Origin: Candidatus Micrarchaeum acidiphilum ARMAN-2
Lineage (GTDB): Archaea > Micrarchaeota > Micrarchaeia > Micrarchaeales > Micrarchaeaceae
NCBI GenBank assembly: GCA_009387755.1
Contig: GG697237.1
Location: forward strand, 1-64,000
Length of the DNA: 64,000 bases
Reading direction: 5' to 3'
This document shows, piece after piece, positions 9,610 to 18,132 of this stretch; within the stretch, counting starts at the first letter, position 1, and every line of letters starts with the position of its first letter. Below the pieces are notes generated by a model that was not told where the DNA came from, made no database searches, and saw only the letters and a list, made by a program, of their open reading frames with translations. The position numbers were made by a program, and so were the translations under genes.

Positions 9610-9642
9610 ACCTATAAATATCTCGATTCCGAATATAAGGGT
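9610..9642 (+). promoter_or_regulatory. nreA TATA box (leaderless promoter)
   Basis: CTATAAATAT at about 9611-9620 lies about 27 nt before the GTG at 9643, the standard distance from TATA to transcription start in archaea. The mRNA probably begins at or next to the start codon, which supports GTG 9643 over the in-frame ATG at 9661. Confidence 0.5.
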
Positions 9643-10899
9643 GTGAGGAAATTGGACAGGATGGAAATAATAAGCAAGCTTCCTGGCCTTAACGTCGGCA
9701 TCAAGCGCTCAACCATAGTTTACAGCCACATGAGGGATCCTGCGCTGCTCAGGTACTACTATAAAGTCAAGATGCTGCCCGTAATCGACAAGCTTGAAAT
9801 GTCAGGTTCATCTCCAACAGACATATTTATAGGAAGATTCGGATACCCAAAGGTCTTCATAGGTCCGATGCTGCCTCCGGAGCACGGCGACACCTCTATA
9901 CTGAACACACCGGAAAGGTGGCGCTCAATGTCGATAGAAAGGATAGTCGAAATGAGATCGAAGCTGGTAAGGGGCATGTATCCGACAAGCGTGCATGCGG
10001 TGGAGTCTGGCAGGATGGAGGAGCAGATAATGGAGCTCGCGCTTGCCGAAAGGCCATCCGATGCCGAGATGGTCTTCAAGAAGAAGCCAATGATAAAGAT
10101 GGAGACGAACGACGAGGTCCAGCCGTTCGGCCCTAGCGTGCCCATAAACAATTTCAGGCTGTACAACATAAAAGCAGACAGGAGCATGGAAAAGATGCAT
10201 CTTGATTACGATGCAACTGCAACCACCTCAATGAAAGAGCTGTACCAGAAAGGGCTTCCTGTGTCACAGATATCAAAAGGGCTTTCGGCCGGGCTTTTCG
10301 GGCTAAAGGGCAAAAGGAAATTCGTGCCGACCAGGTGGAGCATAACCGCTGTAGACGATACGCTCTCTAAGGGCATCAGAGAAAAGATAAAGGAGTACGA
10401 CAGCGTCGACGCAATATACGCCTACTACAAAGTCGCGCTGGACAACCGCTGGCTTATATTCTTCATGCCTGGAAACTGGGAATATGAATCCATAGAGGCG
10501 TGGTATCCAAATACGATATGGAACGCAGGCGGCTCTGAAATATCGATTTATTCGTCCTACGAAGGCTACAAGGGCCGCAAGACCTACGCCGAGATAGGGG
10601 GCTGCTATTACTCTGCAAGGCTGGCAGTGACCGAGAAACTTGACGGTATGAAAAGGCAGGGCAGGGTGCTCATACTCAGGGAAGTGCACGACGGATATAT
10701 AATGCCCGTAGGGGTATGGAACGTAAGGGAGCATGTAAGGGAAACCCTGGAAAGTGAGCCAACAGTGCTAAACGGGATCAAGGACGTATTCGGGTTCATA
10801 AGGCAAAAGCTTGAGATACCTCCAAACGCGTGGGTTGCAAACAGCGGCCTGCTAAGCCGCATAATAAAGCAAAGGAGAATAGGCGACTATCTGCGCTGA
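9643..10899 (+). CDS. nreA: NreA-type DNA repair protein
   Basis: A 418-residue member of the archaeal Nre family (DUF650/DUF651). In haloarchaea NreA takes part in DNA damage repair and binds PCNA. The N-terminal region matches the family (SHMRDPALLRYYYKVK, IGRFGYPKVFIGP, LNTPERW). The last eight residues before the final Arg, QRRIGDYL, fit a PCNA-interacting (PIP) box, Q-x-x-[hydrophobic]-x-x-[aromatic]-[hydrophobic]. A zinc-binding Cys cluster found at the N-terminus of some Nre proteins is not visible here. The gene ends five bases before the stop of the convergent HerA-like gene. Confidence 0.88.
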   Translation: MRKLDRMEIISKLPGLNVGIKRSTIVYSHMRDPALLRYYYKVKMLPVIDKLEMSGSSPTDIFIGRFGYPKVFIGPMLPPEHGDTSILNTPERWRSMSIERIVEMRSKLVRGMYPTSVHAVESGRMEEQIMELALAERPSDAEMVFKKKPMIKMETNDEVQPFGPSVPINNFRLYNIKADRSMEKMHLDYDATATTSMKELYQKGLPVSQISKGLSAGLFGLKGKRKFVPTRWSITAVDDTLSKGIREKIKEYDSVDAIYAYYKVALDNRWLIFFMPGNWEYESIEAWYPNTIWNAGGSEISIYSSYEGYKGRKTYAEIGGCYYSARLAVTEKLDGMKRQGRVLILREVHDGYIMPVGVWNVREHVRETLESEPTVLNGIKDVFGFIRQKLEIPPNAWVANSGLLSRIIKQRRIGDYLR

Positions 10900-10903
10900 T
10901 GCG

Positions 10904-13165
10904 CTACGCATGCATTGAAATCTCGCGGCCGGCGAAAAAATCAGATCCCCATACGGGCTTTAACTTTTGGTCTAAAAGCTCGATTCTGTATTTCCTGCCC
11001 ACCATCAATTCCGCCCTGACCCGTATCTCGCCGCCTTCAAGCCTTGCATCTGCAGAGCAAACTACATCATCCAAATAGAGAATCCTGGCATAGCATATCC
11101 TTTCAACTGCCAGGCCCTGCCCTATTCGGCTTTCGGGTGCCACAGAGATAAGGCAGTCCTCGGTTTTTGGCTCAACTCTGTGCAAATGCAGTTCGCCAAC
11201 GCCTTTATCCGTGCCCTTTATGTAGCCGCTTGAATCGTGCGTCCTTACAAACACCGTGTCGTGCGAGTGCTTTTCACCTCCGTCCTTGGTTATGTAAGTC
11301 AGCGCACACACCCTTTCGTCAAGGTGTTTCAACTTCGATACTACACTGTCCTCGTCAGAATATGTGAATATCAGGTCCTTGGATGCCGGCACTGCAACGT
11401 CCGGCGCCTGCTTGAAATACAGCTTGGTCTGACACAGCCTTCTTATCCTTGGGTCTATGTCCATCGCGTTGTGCGTCAACAGCACAAGGCCGATGCCCTT
11501 TTTCCTGAAGTCCTGGATTTTGTATATCACGTCTTCAACTGCGGCCGAGTTTTTCTCACCGAATATAAGCTGCGCTTCTTCTAGGCATATAATCATACGC
11601 AGGCTTCCCTCTCCGTCATTGTCAAAGGCCTCTGCAGCCATGTAGAGTTGGTTCAGTATCGCGGCGTAATAATATCCCCTAGAATTGCCGCTGGCATTGG
11701 AAAGATCAAACACAACACCCTTTCCAAGCAGGCTGCCTAACTGCACACCCTCTTCAGTCGAGTACTCAAGCCTGTTTAAAATCTCAACCAGCGTCTCCAG
11801 CGAGGACTTTATATTTTCGCCGTGCTTTGTATATTTAATCCCGGCATTTGTCCTTTTCCCATGCATTGCAACCACAGAATCCATTATTGCCCTATACACA
11901 TCCACAGGGTGCGGATTTTTGGTGTCTGAATATATTTTCCTGAATGCGTTAATCAGGCACTTCTCAAGGGGCTCCTTGTACGGCCCGGCCTTTACCGCAG
12001 ATGCCAGTATCAGCGCCAGGTTATGATAAAAGAATTCAGCTTCCACCTCTTCGGGGCACGAAAAAAAGTTTATAGGCACTCCGTCAGCGCATATCCTTAT
12101 CTGATTCATACCATGGCCTGATGCAAAGGCGTTCCATTCATCTGTTGGGGCGATTATTGCTATGAGCGGTCTTGATAAGGCCGCAGAGTCCTTCCCTGAA
12201 ACTCCGCCGGTTGCTGCAATTTGGTGCATTATATTCATGGTTTCCATGGTCTTGCCAGATCCTGGCAGCCCGCTTATAATGCAGCCTAAGTTCAATGTAG
12301 AAAGCTCAAGCCTCATCTCCTCTCCAGTATCAAAAACTCCGTTTTTCATTATTGTGCCGACAGCAATGTTTCCGCCGGATACGTGCCCAGCTGTTTTTAC
12401 CACATAACTTATTGCACGCGTTTCAGGGAATGAGAGCAGTTGCCTTGCATGGGCGGCACCGACTGACAGGCTATTAAAGCTCCTACACAAATCAAAAATG
12501 CCGTCAGCGCCGCCTACGCGGAACGTTTTGCTTCCAAGCACCACAAACCTGGAGCTAAGGTACTGCCGCATTCTAAGATCTCCGGCCTCTGTAAAAATTG
12601 CTGTCTTGTAAGCAACGCCGTTTTTCAGAACAGACTCGTTTATCGAATAAAGCAAATCCTGCATCATCGCCCCGTCTCCGGAGCCGTAGAAGATCTCGAA
12701 CTGTGAAGAAACTCCCCCGCCGAACCCAAGCGCTCCCCTTCCCGACTGCCTGCTTTCCCTGATTCCGCGGTTGCTCAGCGCGCCCTCTATTTGTGCCTTA
12801 AGCCTTTCAATACCCCTTTCATCTTGCGGCAGAAATGTTATCCCCAAAATCCCGGAATCCAGTCCAAGATCGAATATGTCTTCAAACAAGCTGTTCTCTT
12901 GCTGCCCCGCCTTCCTGTAAATCGAATATAACTGCAGCTTTTCCGGAGCCTCGAAGCGCATCTCCTCGAACCTAATTCCATTGGATGCGTTTGATAGCAT
13001 CCTGATCCTGAATTCTGGATCTGCTGATTCCAATAAAAGCAAGGTCCTTTTGTCAGAAATCGTGTTGACAATTGCAAATCCGTCGGTTCCCATTGCTTCC
13101 AGGAATGCGTCCCTGCCTATTCCCGAACTCGGCAGTTTGGTTATTTCAAATGCTCTGCAGTCCAT
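10904..13165 (-). CDS. HerA/FtsK-like conjugation-type ATPase, distal gene of the Ced-like cluster
   Basis: A 753-residue P-loop ATPase. Seen: Walker A GLPGSGKT at 299-306, Walker B-like MIICLEEAQ ending about 531, and a downstream sensor-like LLTHNAMD. The roughly 290-residue N-terminal region resembles the preface domain of HerA/VirB4/TraG-like motors, and the C-terminal 200 residues form a beta-rich tail. The start ATG 13165 overlaps the upstream stop in TGATG; an upstream in-frame extension is longer but codes within the neighbouring gene. As the last gene of a tightly overlapped ten-gene operon with VirB2-, VirB6- and VirB4-like members, it could act like a coupling or second motor ATPase. 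The family level is sure, the role inferred. Confidence 0.75.
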   Translation of the reverse strand: MDCRAFEITKLPSSGIGRDAFLEAMGTDGFAIVNTISDKRTLLLLESADPEFRIRMLSNASNGIRFEEMRFEAPEKLQLYSIYRKAGQQENSLFEDIFDLGLDSGILGITFLPQDERGIERLKAQIEGALSNRGIRESRQSGRGALGFGGGVSSQFEIFYGSGDGAMMQDLLYSINESVLKNGVAYKTAIFTEAGDLRMRQYLSSRFVVLGSKTFRVGGADGIFDLCRSFNSLSVGAAHARQLLSFPETRAISYVVKTAGHVSGGNIAVGTIMKNGVFDTGEEMRLELSTLNLGCIISGLPGSGKTMETMNIMHQIAATGGVSGKDSAALSRPLIAIIAPTDEWNAFASGHGMNQIRICADGVPINFFSCPEEVEAEFFYHNLALILASAVKAGPYKEPLEKCLINAFRKIYSDTKNPHPVDVYRAIMDSVVAMHGKRTNAGIKYTKHGENIKSSLETLVEILNRLEYSTEEGVQLGSLLGKGVVFDLSNASGNSRGYYYAAILNQLYMAAEAFDNDGEGSLRMIICLEEAQLIFGEKNSAAVEDVIYKIQDFRKKGIGLVLLTHNAMDIDPRIRRLCQTKLYFKQAPDVAVPASKDLIFTYSDEDSVVSKLKHLDERVCALTYITKDGGEKHSHDTVFVRTHDSSGYIKGTDKGVGELHLHRVEPKTEDCLISVAPESRIGQGLAVERICYARILYLDDVVCSADARLEGGEIRVRAELMVGRKYRIELLDQKLKPVWGSDFFAGREISMHA

Positions 13166-13455
13166 CACACCACCAGCAGAATTGCCAAAGAAAGCACCGC
13201 AATCAGAGCCATCGCATACTTTAATGGTCTCGAAATTTTGTATGGCGGGCCGGTTGCCCTTAGATAAGCAAATCCGGCAAATGCTGCAGCGCCGGCTACA
13301 AGATACTGGTTCATCCCGATGCGTAATCCAGGTAGGACGCGGCAAATGCTAAATGCAATGCCGAAAATCGAAGCCAAGATTATAGACAACCTGAAAGCAA
13401 GCTCTAACTTTCCAGGCGCCATGATATACGAAGCTGCTCTTTTTACCATATCCAT
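13165..13455 (-). CDS. small three-TM membrane protein of the Ced-like cluster
   Basis: About 96 residues with three hydrophobic segments: around 20-38 (LAFRLSIILASIFGIAF), 47-65 and 78-96, the last ending in the C-terminus LAILLVV. A basic/polar turn (RATGPPYKISRPLKY) separates the last two. In-frame starts are TTG 13461, ATG 13455 and ATG 13449; ATG 13455 is chosen. It overlaps both neighbours. The size and helix-loop-helix layout recall the small membrane subunits of archaeal Ced systems (CedA1/CedA2 type), but no sequence motif proves it. Confidence 0.6.
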   Translation of the reverse strand: MDMVKRAASYIMAPGKLELAFRLSIILASIFGIAFSICRVLPGLRIGMNQYLVAGAAAFAGFAYLRATGPPYKISRPLKYAMALIAVLSLAILLVV

Positions 13456-13640
13456 TCCCAATAAATCAAGGCGGATACCATAATCAGAAATGCTGCTCCT
13501 GCAACCATTTCCGAAAATCGTTTAGTGGAAAAACTGCACGAAGGCGCAGCGTTTAGCGCGGCGTAGGCGTTTGCAACGTTTAGCAGCACAGTCCCAAAAA
13601 CAATACCGTAAAATGCGACGTCCTTGGCGCTCAGCAATAA
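13443..13640 (-). CDS. small two-TM membrane protein of the Ced-like cluster
   Basis: About 65 residues with two hydrophobic helices (VAFYGIVFGTVLLNVANAYA and MVAGAAFLIMVSALIYW) separated by a short polar, Lys/Arg-containing loop. TTG at 13640, preceded by GGTGG, is the likeliest start; a TTG at 13664 is also in frame. It overlaps the upstream gene by 10 nt and the downstream one by 13 nt. The two-helix layout is shared by VirB2/CedA1-type pilins and by many unrelated small membrane proteins, so the assignment stays open. Confidence 0.55.
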   Translation of the reverse strand, partial: LLLSAKDVAFYGIVFGTVLLNVANAYAALNAAPSCSFSTKRFSEMVAGAAFLIMVSALIYWEWIW

Positions 13641-14338
13641 ACCACCTTTGCAAATTTGCAACAAACCAGCACTGCGGTAACCAGCCCTACTGGCCCACGG
13701 CGCGCGATGTCGTCAACAAGTTTTCTGGATGAATCACGGCCTGGCAAAAGCAAAAGCGTTGCGCTTTCGCGCCCTTGCAGCTTTCTGTAACTGCTCAGGT
13801 CTGCCCTGGAATATGCCAACATTCCTGTAGTCGCATTGCGCTTTCGCGTCCTGCTGGAACGGCGCGCCGTTCCCTCCCCTCTCCTGATTGCCGCAATGCC
13901 TATCGAGCATTTCTCGCACTCGGGGCCCAGAACCCAAACTCCATAAAATTTCAGCAACAATCTTGAATCCTGCAGAGCAAGAAAATGCCGCAGCTCCTCG
14001 TCTTCGAGCTTTGATACGCTCTTCAGACCCAACCTCGCAGCCAGATGCTCCTTTAAATCGTTAAAATGAATGCAGCCTTCGTTCTCTTTGAGGGCAGTGC
14101 CAATCGCTTCAAGTAACACTTTTTCTTCAAACACATTGACGCTCCTTGCAGGCTTTCCCAGACTTATGGTAACGCGTCCCTTATCTGCGCCAGAGTCTAC
14201 AGCAATTTTTGTTATAAGAAGCGCCCCAGCTCCAAGAAAAATAATGTAAAGGTCAGAATGCCGAGCATAGATTTCAAAATAAAAGACTGCCAGCGCAAGC
14301 AGGCCGAGCATTGCAAAATATGCACTCTTGCGAATCAA
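13631..14338 (-). CDS. membrane-anchored protein of the Ced-like cluster, unknown family
   Basis: This 235-residue protein has two N-terminal transmembrane helices (about 7-24 and 30-47) and then a soluble, probably cytoplasmic domain. A winged-helix-like stretch (CIHFNDLKEHLAARLGLKS) and a basic linker (SSRTRKRNAT) are visible. The C-terminal end has another hydrophobic patch (GPVGLVTAVLVCC). A TTG at 14338 follows the upstream stop by four bases and is the only suitable start before the first helix. No family is recognised. It lies in the middle of the operon, so a structural or regulatory role in the same complex is inferred. Confidence 0.6.
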   Translation of the reverse strand: MIRKSAYFAMLGLLALAVFYFEIYARHSDLYIIFLGAGALLITKIAVDSGADKGRVTISLGKPARSVNVFEEKVLLEAIGTALKENEGCIHFNDLKEHLAARLGLKSVSKLEDEELRHFLALQDSRLLLKFYGVWVLGPECEKCSIGIAAIRRGEGTARRSSRTRKRNATTGMLAYSRADLSSYRKLQGRESATLLLLPGRDSSRKLVDDIARRGPVGLVTAVLVCCKFAKVVYC

Positions 14339-14342
14339 ATAA

Positions 14343-14972
14343 TCACTTCGAATTATTCAGCACGGACGAAATCCTCTCAAGAAGCCGTCTGTCTACGCCA
14401 ATGCTCCTTAGCATTACGTCTCCTGCCCCATCGCCAAGCTTCTTCATATATTCGAATACCCTTTTCGAGAAATTAAGCAAGTCGGCGTTAAGCTCTGAGT
14501 ATTCCCTGTTAAGCTTATCCAGTCTAATTATCTCCTTGGAAAGGTTCCAGTTGGCATCTGAAAGCAATTCGATCCTTCTGTCCCTGCTGCCTCCTCCGCC
14601 CCCCACACCGGGCAAAATACCGTAATAATCGAAATAGCCCATATATTCCACAATGTACGGATAAAGGGATTCCATGGACACATCATAGAAATCCTTCAAC
14701 AGCGCAACTAACGTGACGAACACATATATCCTGGCCATCTTTTTGGCGTCGCTTTCAGAATCAAAATAATATTTGAGACAGATGCGGTCTGCGCCAAACT
14801 CCGCATATATGTCACTGAATTCTGAAGAGCCTATCCTATACCTGAGCAGAGTGCCGTGGCCCACATTAACGAAGTTCGGAATGCAGGACAGGAAACTTTT
14901 CAAGCTTAAAAAATTTGAAGTGAACCGCGCTTTTACTGCTATTACGGAAATATAGATAGACTCGCTTTTCAT
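14343..14972 (-). CDS. soluble protein of the Ced-like cluster, unknown family
   Basis: A 209-residue soluble protein. A mixed alpha/beta N-terminal part (1-120) is joined by a glycine run (GVGGGGGS) to a helical C-terminal part (about 130-209) with coiled-coil character. ATG 14972 follows GGTG and overlaps the preceding stop in ATGA, which suggests translational coupling. No motif or family is recognised. The glycine hinge between two domains fits an adaptor, but that is only a guess from shape and context. Confidence 0.6.
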   Translation of the reverse strand: MKSESIYISVIAVKARFTSNFLSLKSFLSCIPNFVNVGHGTLLRYRIGSSEFSDIYAEFGADRICLKYYFDSESDAKKMARIYVFVTLVALLKDFYDVSMESLYPYIVEYMGYFDYYGILPGVGGGGGSRDRRIELLSDANWNLSKEIIRLDKLNREYSELNADLLNFSKRVFEYMKKLGDGAGDVMLRSIGVDRRLLERISSVLNNSK

Positions 14973-15262
14973 TTGTCAACACCTATGCGTAGTTCGCAGC
15001 ATGCCTGCAATGCCAGCGCAGCTTCCTGCGCTGCAATTCCGATATCTTCCATAAGGGCAATCGAATCTGTCCGATTCAATCCCAGCCTTTTGAAGAGCAG
15101 GCCGAGCTGCTGCAGCTCTATCCTGCCCCCATTCTCATTTATAAACTGTATGACCGCGCCTTTTTCCGCGGCATCTGCCAGAGCCGCGTCTATGGCCTTG
15201 AGGAAAGCCGTGCGGCTGACATTTATCCTGAGTCTGCTTCTTCCTCTTTCAATAATGCGCAT
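14969..15262 (-). CDS. small soluble protein of the Ced-like cluster
   Basis: About 97 residues, helical, without membrane segments. It begins MRIIERGRSRLRINVSRTAF and has a possible helix-turn-helix or winged-helix segment (GGRIELQQLGLLFKRLGLN). ATG 15262 comes one base after the stop of the VirB4-like ATPase gene. Its own stop overlaps the next start in ATGA. The function is unknown. Tight coupling to the ATPase gene suggests that the products are made in fixed ratio. Confidence 0.6.
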   Translation of the reverse strand: MRIIERGRSRLRINVSRTAFLKAIDAALADAAEKGAVIQFINENGGRIELQQLGLLFKRLGLNRTDSIALMEDIGIAAQEAALALQACCELRIGVDK

Positions 15263-15263
15263 A

Positions 15264-16340
15264 TCAAATGACCCTTGCAAGAATGAAATTGTCGCGAGCC
15301 TCAGAGTCGCGGCGCGCCATAGACACTATGCAGCTTCCCCTTCCAAGATTTCCTGCAGCCTCGATATTCGAGCCTATCCTTTCCGAGAACTCTGCAGAGC
15401 CGCCATCCATCCTGTTAAGTTTGAATACAAAACAGCATCCTATGTTCGAAAGCGCCTCTGCGTTCATGTCCATTGCCTGCTGAGTAGCCAGGACAACTGA
15501 AATCCCGTATTTTCTGCTTTCCCTGAGCAGCTCGTTTAGCGCGCGATGGTCGCAGAGTTTCCATGCCTCATCCAGCACAAGAAGCGTGTCGGTGCGGTCC
15601 GAGATGCTTCTGGAATGCATTGCGTCAGATATAGCATTAACCAGAAGCTTTCCTGCCGCAACCCTTTCGCTTCCGCTCGCTATGCCTGAGAGATCAACCG
15701 TGCATGCACCATCAAATACTCTGTTGAGTCTAAATCCGCTTCCGCCCGGCAATATGCATCCCCTTTCGGCCGCACCGAGCTTTGCCGCGGTGTTCACGCC
15801 ACCGCTTCCGAAGCTGCGAAGGCCGTCTATAATGCCGTCAAGCGAAATCGGCCCCCTGCGTGGCATGCCAATCACGTCTTTTACCTCTCTTACATCAGCG
15901 CCATCAAGCCCGTAAAGGTCGGTTAAAATCCATTCCATCTCCGCGCAAAGCCGAACAGGGTTCCTGCAGTACATGCCAACCAGCCCAATTCCGGAGCCGC
16001 GGCCCACCTTCCACACCTTGCCGCCTAAAGACCTGAAAAGGTCTGCATATTCTCCGCTCCAATCCAAAGCTATGGCATTATATCCAAGGTCTATCACATA
16101 GCTGGATATTAGCGATTTAAGCAAGAATGTCTTTCCAGAACCGCTCATGCCAACCGCTGCTATGTGCGGATTTACAAGCTTGCCTGTATTGAGCAAGAAT
16201 GGCATTCCGTATATCTTTGTATTGCCTAGATAAACTCCCTCGTCAAGGTCTTTGCCGTCGAAGACAGGTTCAGACATGCGCACAATCGGCAGGGATGCCG
16301 AAAGAGCCCTGCTGTTGGAAATTATTTCGAAGTCATCCAT
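15264..16340 (-). CDS. VirB4/CedB-like ATPase, motor half
   Basis: A 358-residue P-loop ATPase. Seen: Walker A GMSGSGKT at 64-71, a following VirB4-like strand (ALDWSGEY), Walker B LLVLDEAWKL with Asp-Glu at 257-258, and VVLATQQ downstream. The DEAW form of motif B is characteristic of VirB4/TraC motors of type IV secretion and of related archaeal proteins. The protein begins only about 60 residues before Walker A and so lacks the N-terminal VirB4 domain. That part appears to be the separate upstream gene, overlapped by eight bases. ATG 16340 is chosen over GTG 16349. It likely powers pilus assembly or DNA transfer at the inner face of the membrane. Confidence 0.78.
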   Translation of the reverse strand: MDDFEIISNSRALSASLPIVRMSEPVFDGKDLDEGVYLGNTKIYGMPFLLNTGKLVNPHIAAVGMSGSGKTFLLKSLISSYVIDLGYNAIALDWSGEYADLFRSLGGKVWKVGRGSGIGLVGMYCRNPVRLCAEMEWILTDLYGLDGADVREVKDVIGMPRRGPISLDGIIDGLRSFGSGGVNTAAKLGAAERGCILPGGSGFRLNRVFDGACTVDLSGIASGSERVAAGKLLVNAISDAMHSRSISDRTDTLLVLDEAWKLCDHRALNELLRESRKYGISVVLATQQAMDMNAEALSNIGCCFVFKLNRMDGGSAEFSERIGSNIEAAGNLGRGSCIVSMARRDSEARDNFILARVI

Positions 16341-17085
16341 CCATACCACGATAGTCTATTTTAAGGAAATCCAGCAGTTCATTGCCATACAACTGCTTAC
16401 CCTGCACCCCGAATCCGGCTTCGAACTCAGAGATCACCCTTAGCAGTGCAGATTTCGCGGCCTCCACTGCGCCGTACCTGCTTTCAGAGACAGCGTTTAC
16501 CACAACATAATAAACCAGCCTGAGGGCTCTGCGGCCCTCCGAAACGCCCCGTATCTGCTCCTGTATGCGCTTTATCTCGTTTTCAAGGGTTTCCATCCTG
16601 ATTCTATTCCTTTTCGACTTCCTGTAAGAAATATCAGCTGACTTCATTTGCTTCATCCTGAGCCGCGTTTCTAGCCGGTCAAGCAGTCCCCTCTTGTCCA
16701 AATACTCGACCGAGACAACAAGCCTGAAAGGCGTATTTATCCTATCTATCATACCTTCAAACTTGTCTCTGTCAACGTTAGCTTCGCTAAGCCCGCGGAA
16801 CGCGCACACTGCTACCGAATTAAAAGCATCCCCCTCCCGAAGCACCGCGGCGCTTCGCTCATCGCCAAGCTCGTAGCTGCCGACTACCTGTACAATTCCT
16901 GTGCCCTCAATGATTTTGGCTTCAAATATATACCAGCCCTTGTACACGGCCATGGCTCCGAACGTAAAAGCGGCTGCAGCGGCAACTGCCAGCGCATTAA
17001 GCGTGAAAAGGCTTATCAGAAACAGGCCTGCGCTTGAAGAAAGCAGGAAATAGTCAACAATTTTGCTTAAATGCAGGCGCAACAC
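16333..17085 (-). CDS. VirB3/VirB4-N-like membrane protein (other half of a split CedB)
   Basis: 250 residues. Two N-terminal transmembrane helices (about 10-28 and 31-48) are followed by a soluble alpha/beta domain with a long charged helix (about 125-175). This matches the part missing from the downstream ATPase: in CedB-like proteins two N-terminal helices and a preface domain precede the motor domain. The two products together are about 608 residues, near the usual size of CedB-like proteins. GTG 17085 follows GAGG and lies three bases after the upstream stop. It ends inside the start of the ATPase gene. Whether it is a true split or a frameshift in the assembly is open. Confidence 0.6.
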   Translation of the reverse strand: MLRLHLSKIVDYFLLSSSAGLFLISLFTLNALAVAAAAAFTFGAMAVYKGWYIFEAKIIEGTGIVQVVGSYELGDERSAAVLREGDAFNSVAVCAFRGLSEANVDRDKFEGMIDRINTPFRLVVSVEYLDKRGLLDRLETRLRMKQMKSADISYRKSKRNRIRMETLENEIKRIQEQIRGVSEGRRALRLVYYVVVNAVSESRYGAVEAAKSALLRVISEFEAGFGVQGKQLYGNELLDFLKIDYRGMDG

Positions 17086-17088
17086 CTC

Positions 17089-18132
17089 TCATATCATCCC
17101 GAACCTGCCAAAGGCGACTTCTGTTCCAAGCACCCTAGCCAGCTCGCGTATAGATATTACTGTAAGAATGACGCTGAAGACCGGGAAAAATATAACCTCT
17201 ACAAACAGTATGGAGATGCCGTATGATTCCTCTTCAATGATATTTTCGAAATATTTGAATATGCCGCTTGCAAGACTCTCAACCCCACCTATAATCGAGG
17301 TAGCTGCGCTTTTGTTTGCTGCTCCGAGCGCCCCTGCCTGTGACCCGAATTCGTTTACCGTGCCCTGCGCATTTTGAAGCATTACCTGACTCATGCTTCC
17401 GTAGTAACTTGCCGTTATCTGCGCGTCCAGCACGTAGGTAAGCGGGAAAACGGCAAAAAGGCCTATGGCTATGGCCATTATTGCGCCTCCAAGCCTTCTT
17501 GTAAAATAAAAGCTCCTGAGCACCATCCCCAGTGGTATTAGCAGCGGCATCGCTATGGCCGCTATTACATTAATCAATACGCCCTGCATGTATATGCTTA
17601 TCACTGAGAAAGTAAGGGCGCTGATTATGTAGTTCTGCTGGCTCAGCAGCGGGTTGAACAATGTCGAGAATGTGAAAGAGGCAAGCCCCACGCTGAGAGT
17701 TGTCGAGGCTATAATTCCGATTGCTACATATATGCCAGACACTGCTATAAGCATGCCCAAGGCTATCGAAAGCAGGCTCGGATATTGTACACCGCCGATG
17801 CTTACCGTGCCTATACCCATTAGGTACGAATGGGAAAAACACAGCGCATAGTTATAGCCAAGCGTGCCGCTGCACGACGCCGAAGCGTTTACCGAAGACA
17901 CCACTCCGTTCACAACAGAATTGAGAAGTCCGTGCGCTCCGAATATCAGTATCAAAGATCCAAGTATCGCGCCATTTATCAAGGACTGCATAACCTCATC
18001 CCTGCCAAACTCCTTCATCTTCCTATGGTCGAGAGATATCCCCAGGCCGTATACTATGCCGCCCACAGAAAGCATTATTCCTATAACGCTTACTGCAATG
18101 TCATAACCAAGCATTGATTCACGCCGTGACAT
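17089..18132 (-). CDS. VirB6/CedA-like polytopic membrane channel protein
   Basis: 347 residues with about seven hydrophobic segments and a Ser/Gly/Ala-rich, probably external loop at about 245-290. The stretch IPLGMVLRSFYFTRRLGG (about 198-215), followed by a long helix ending FPLTYVLD, is typical of a family of archaeal VirB6/CedA-like proteins as I know it. The last residues (RELARVLGTEVAFGRFGMI) form an amphipathic tail also seen in that group. Known: CedA is the putative DNA channel in Sulfolobales and is related to VirB6 of type IV secretion. It overlaps the pilin-like gene by 14 nt. The assignment rests on topology, motif and neighbours. Confidence 0.65.
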   Translation of the reverse strand: MSRRESMLGYDIAVSVIGIMLSVGGIVYGLGISLDHRKMKEFGRDEVMQSLINGAILGSLILIFGAHGLLNSVVNGVVSSVNASASCSGTLGYNYALCFSHSYLMGIGTVSIGGVQYPSLLSIALGMLIAVSGIYVAIGIIASTTLSVGLASFTFSTLFNPLLSQQNYIISALTFSVISIYMQGVLINVIAAIAMPLLIPLGMVLRSFYFTRRLGGAIMAIAIGLFAVFPLTYVLDAQITASYYGSMSQVMLQNAQGTVNEFGSQAGALGAANKSAATSIIGGVESLASGIFKYFENIIEEESYGISILFVEVIFFPVFSVILTVISIRELARVLGTEVAFGRFGMI

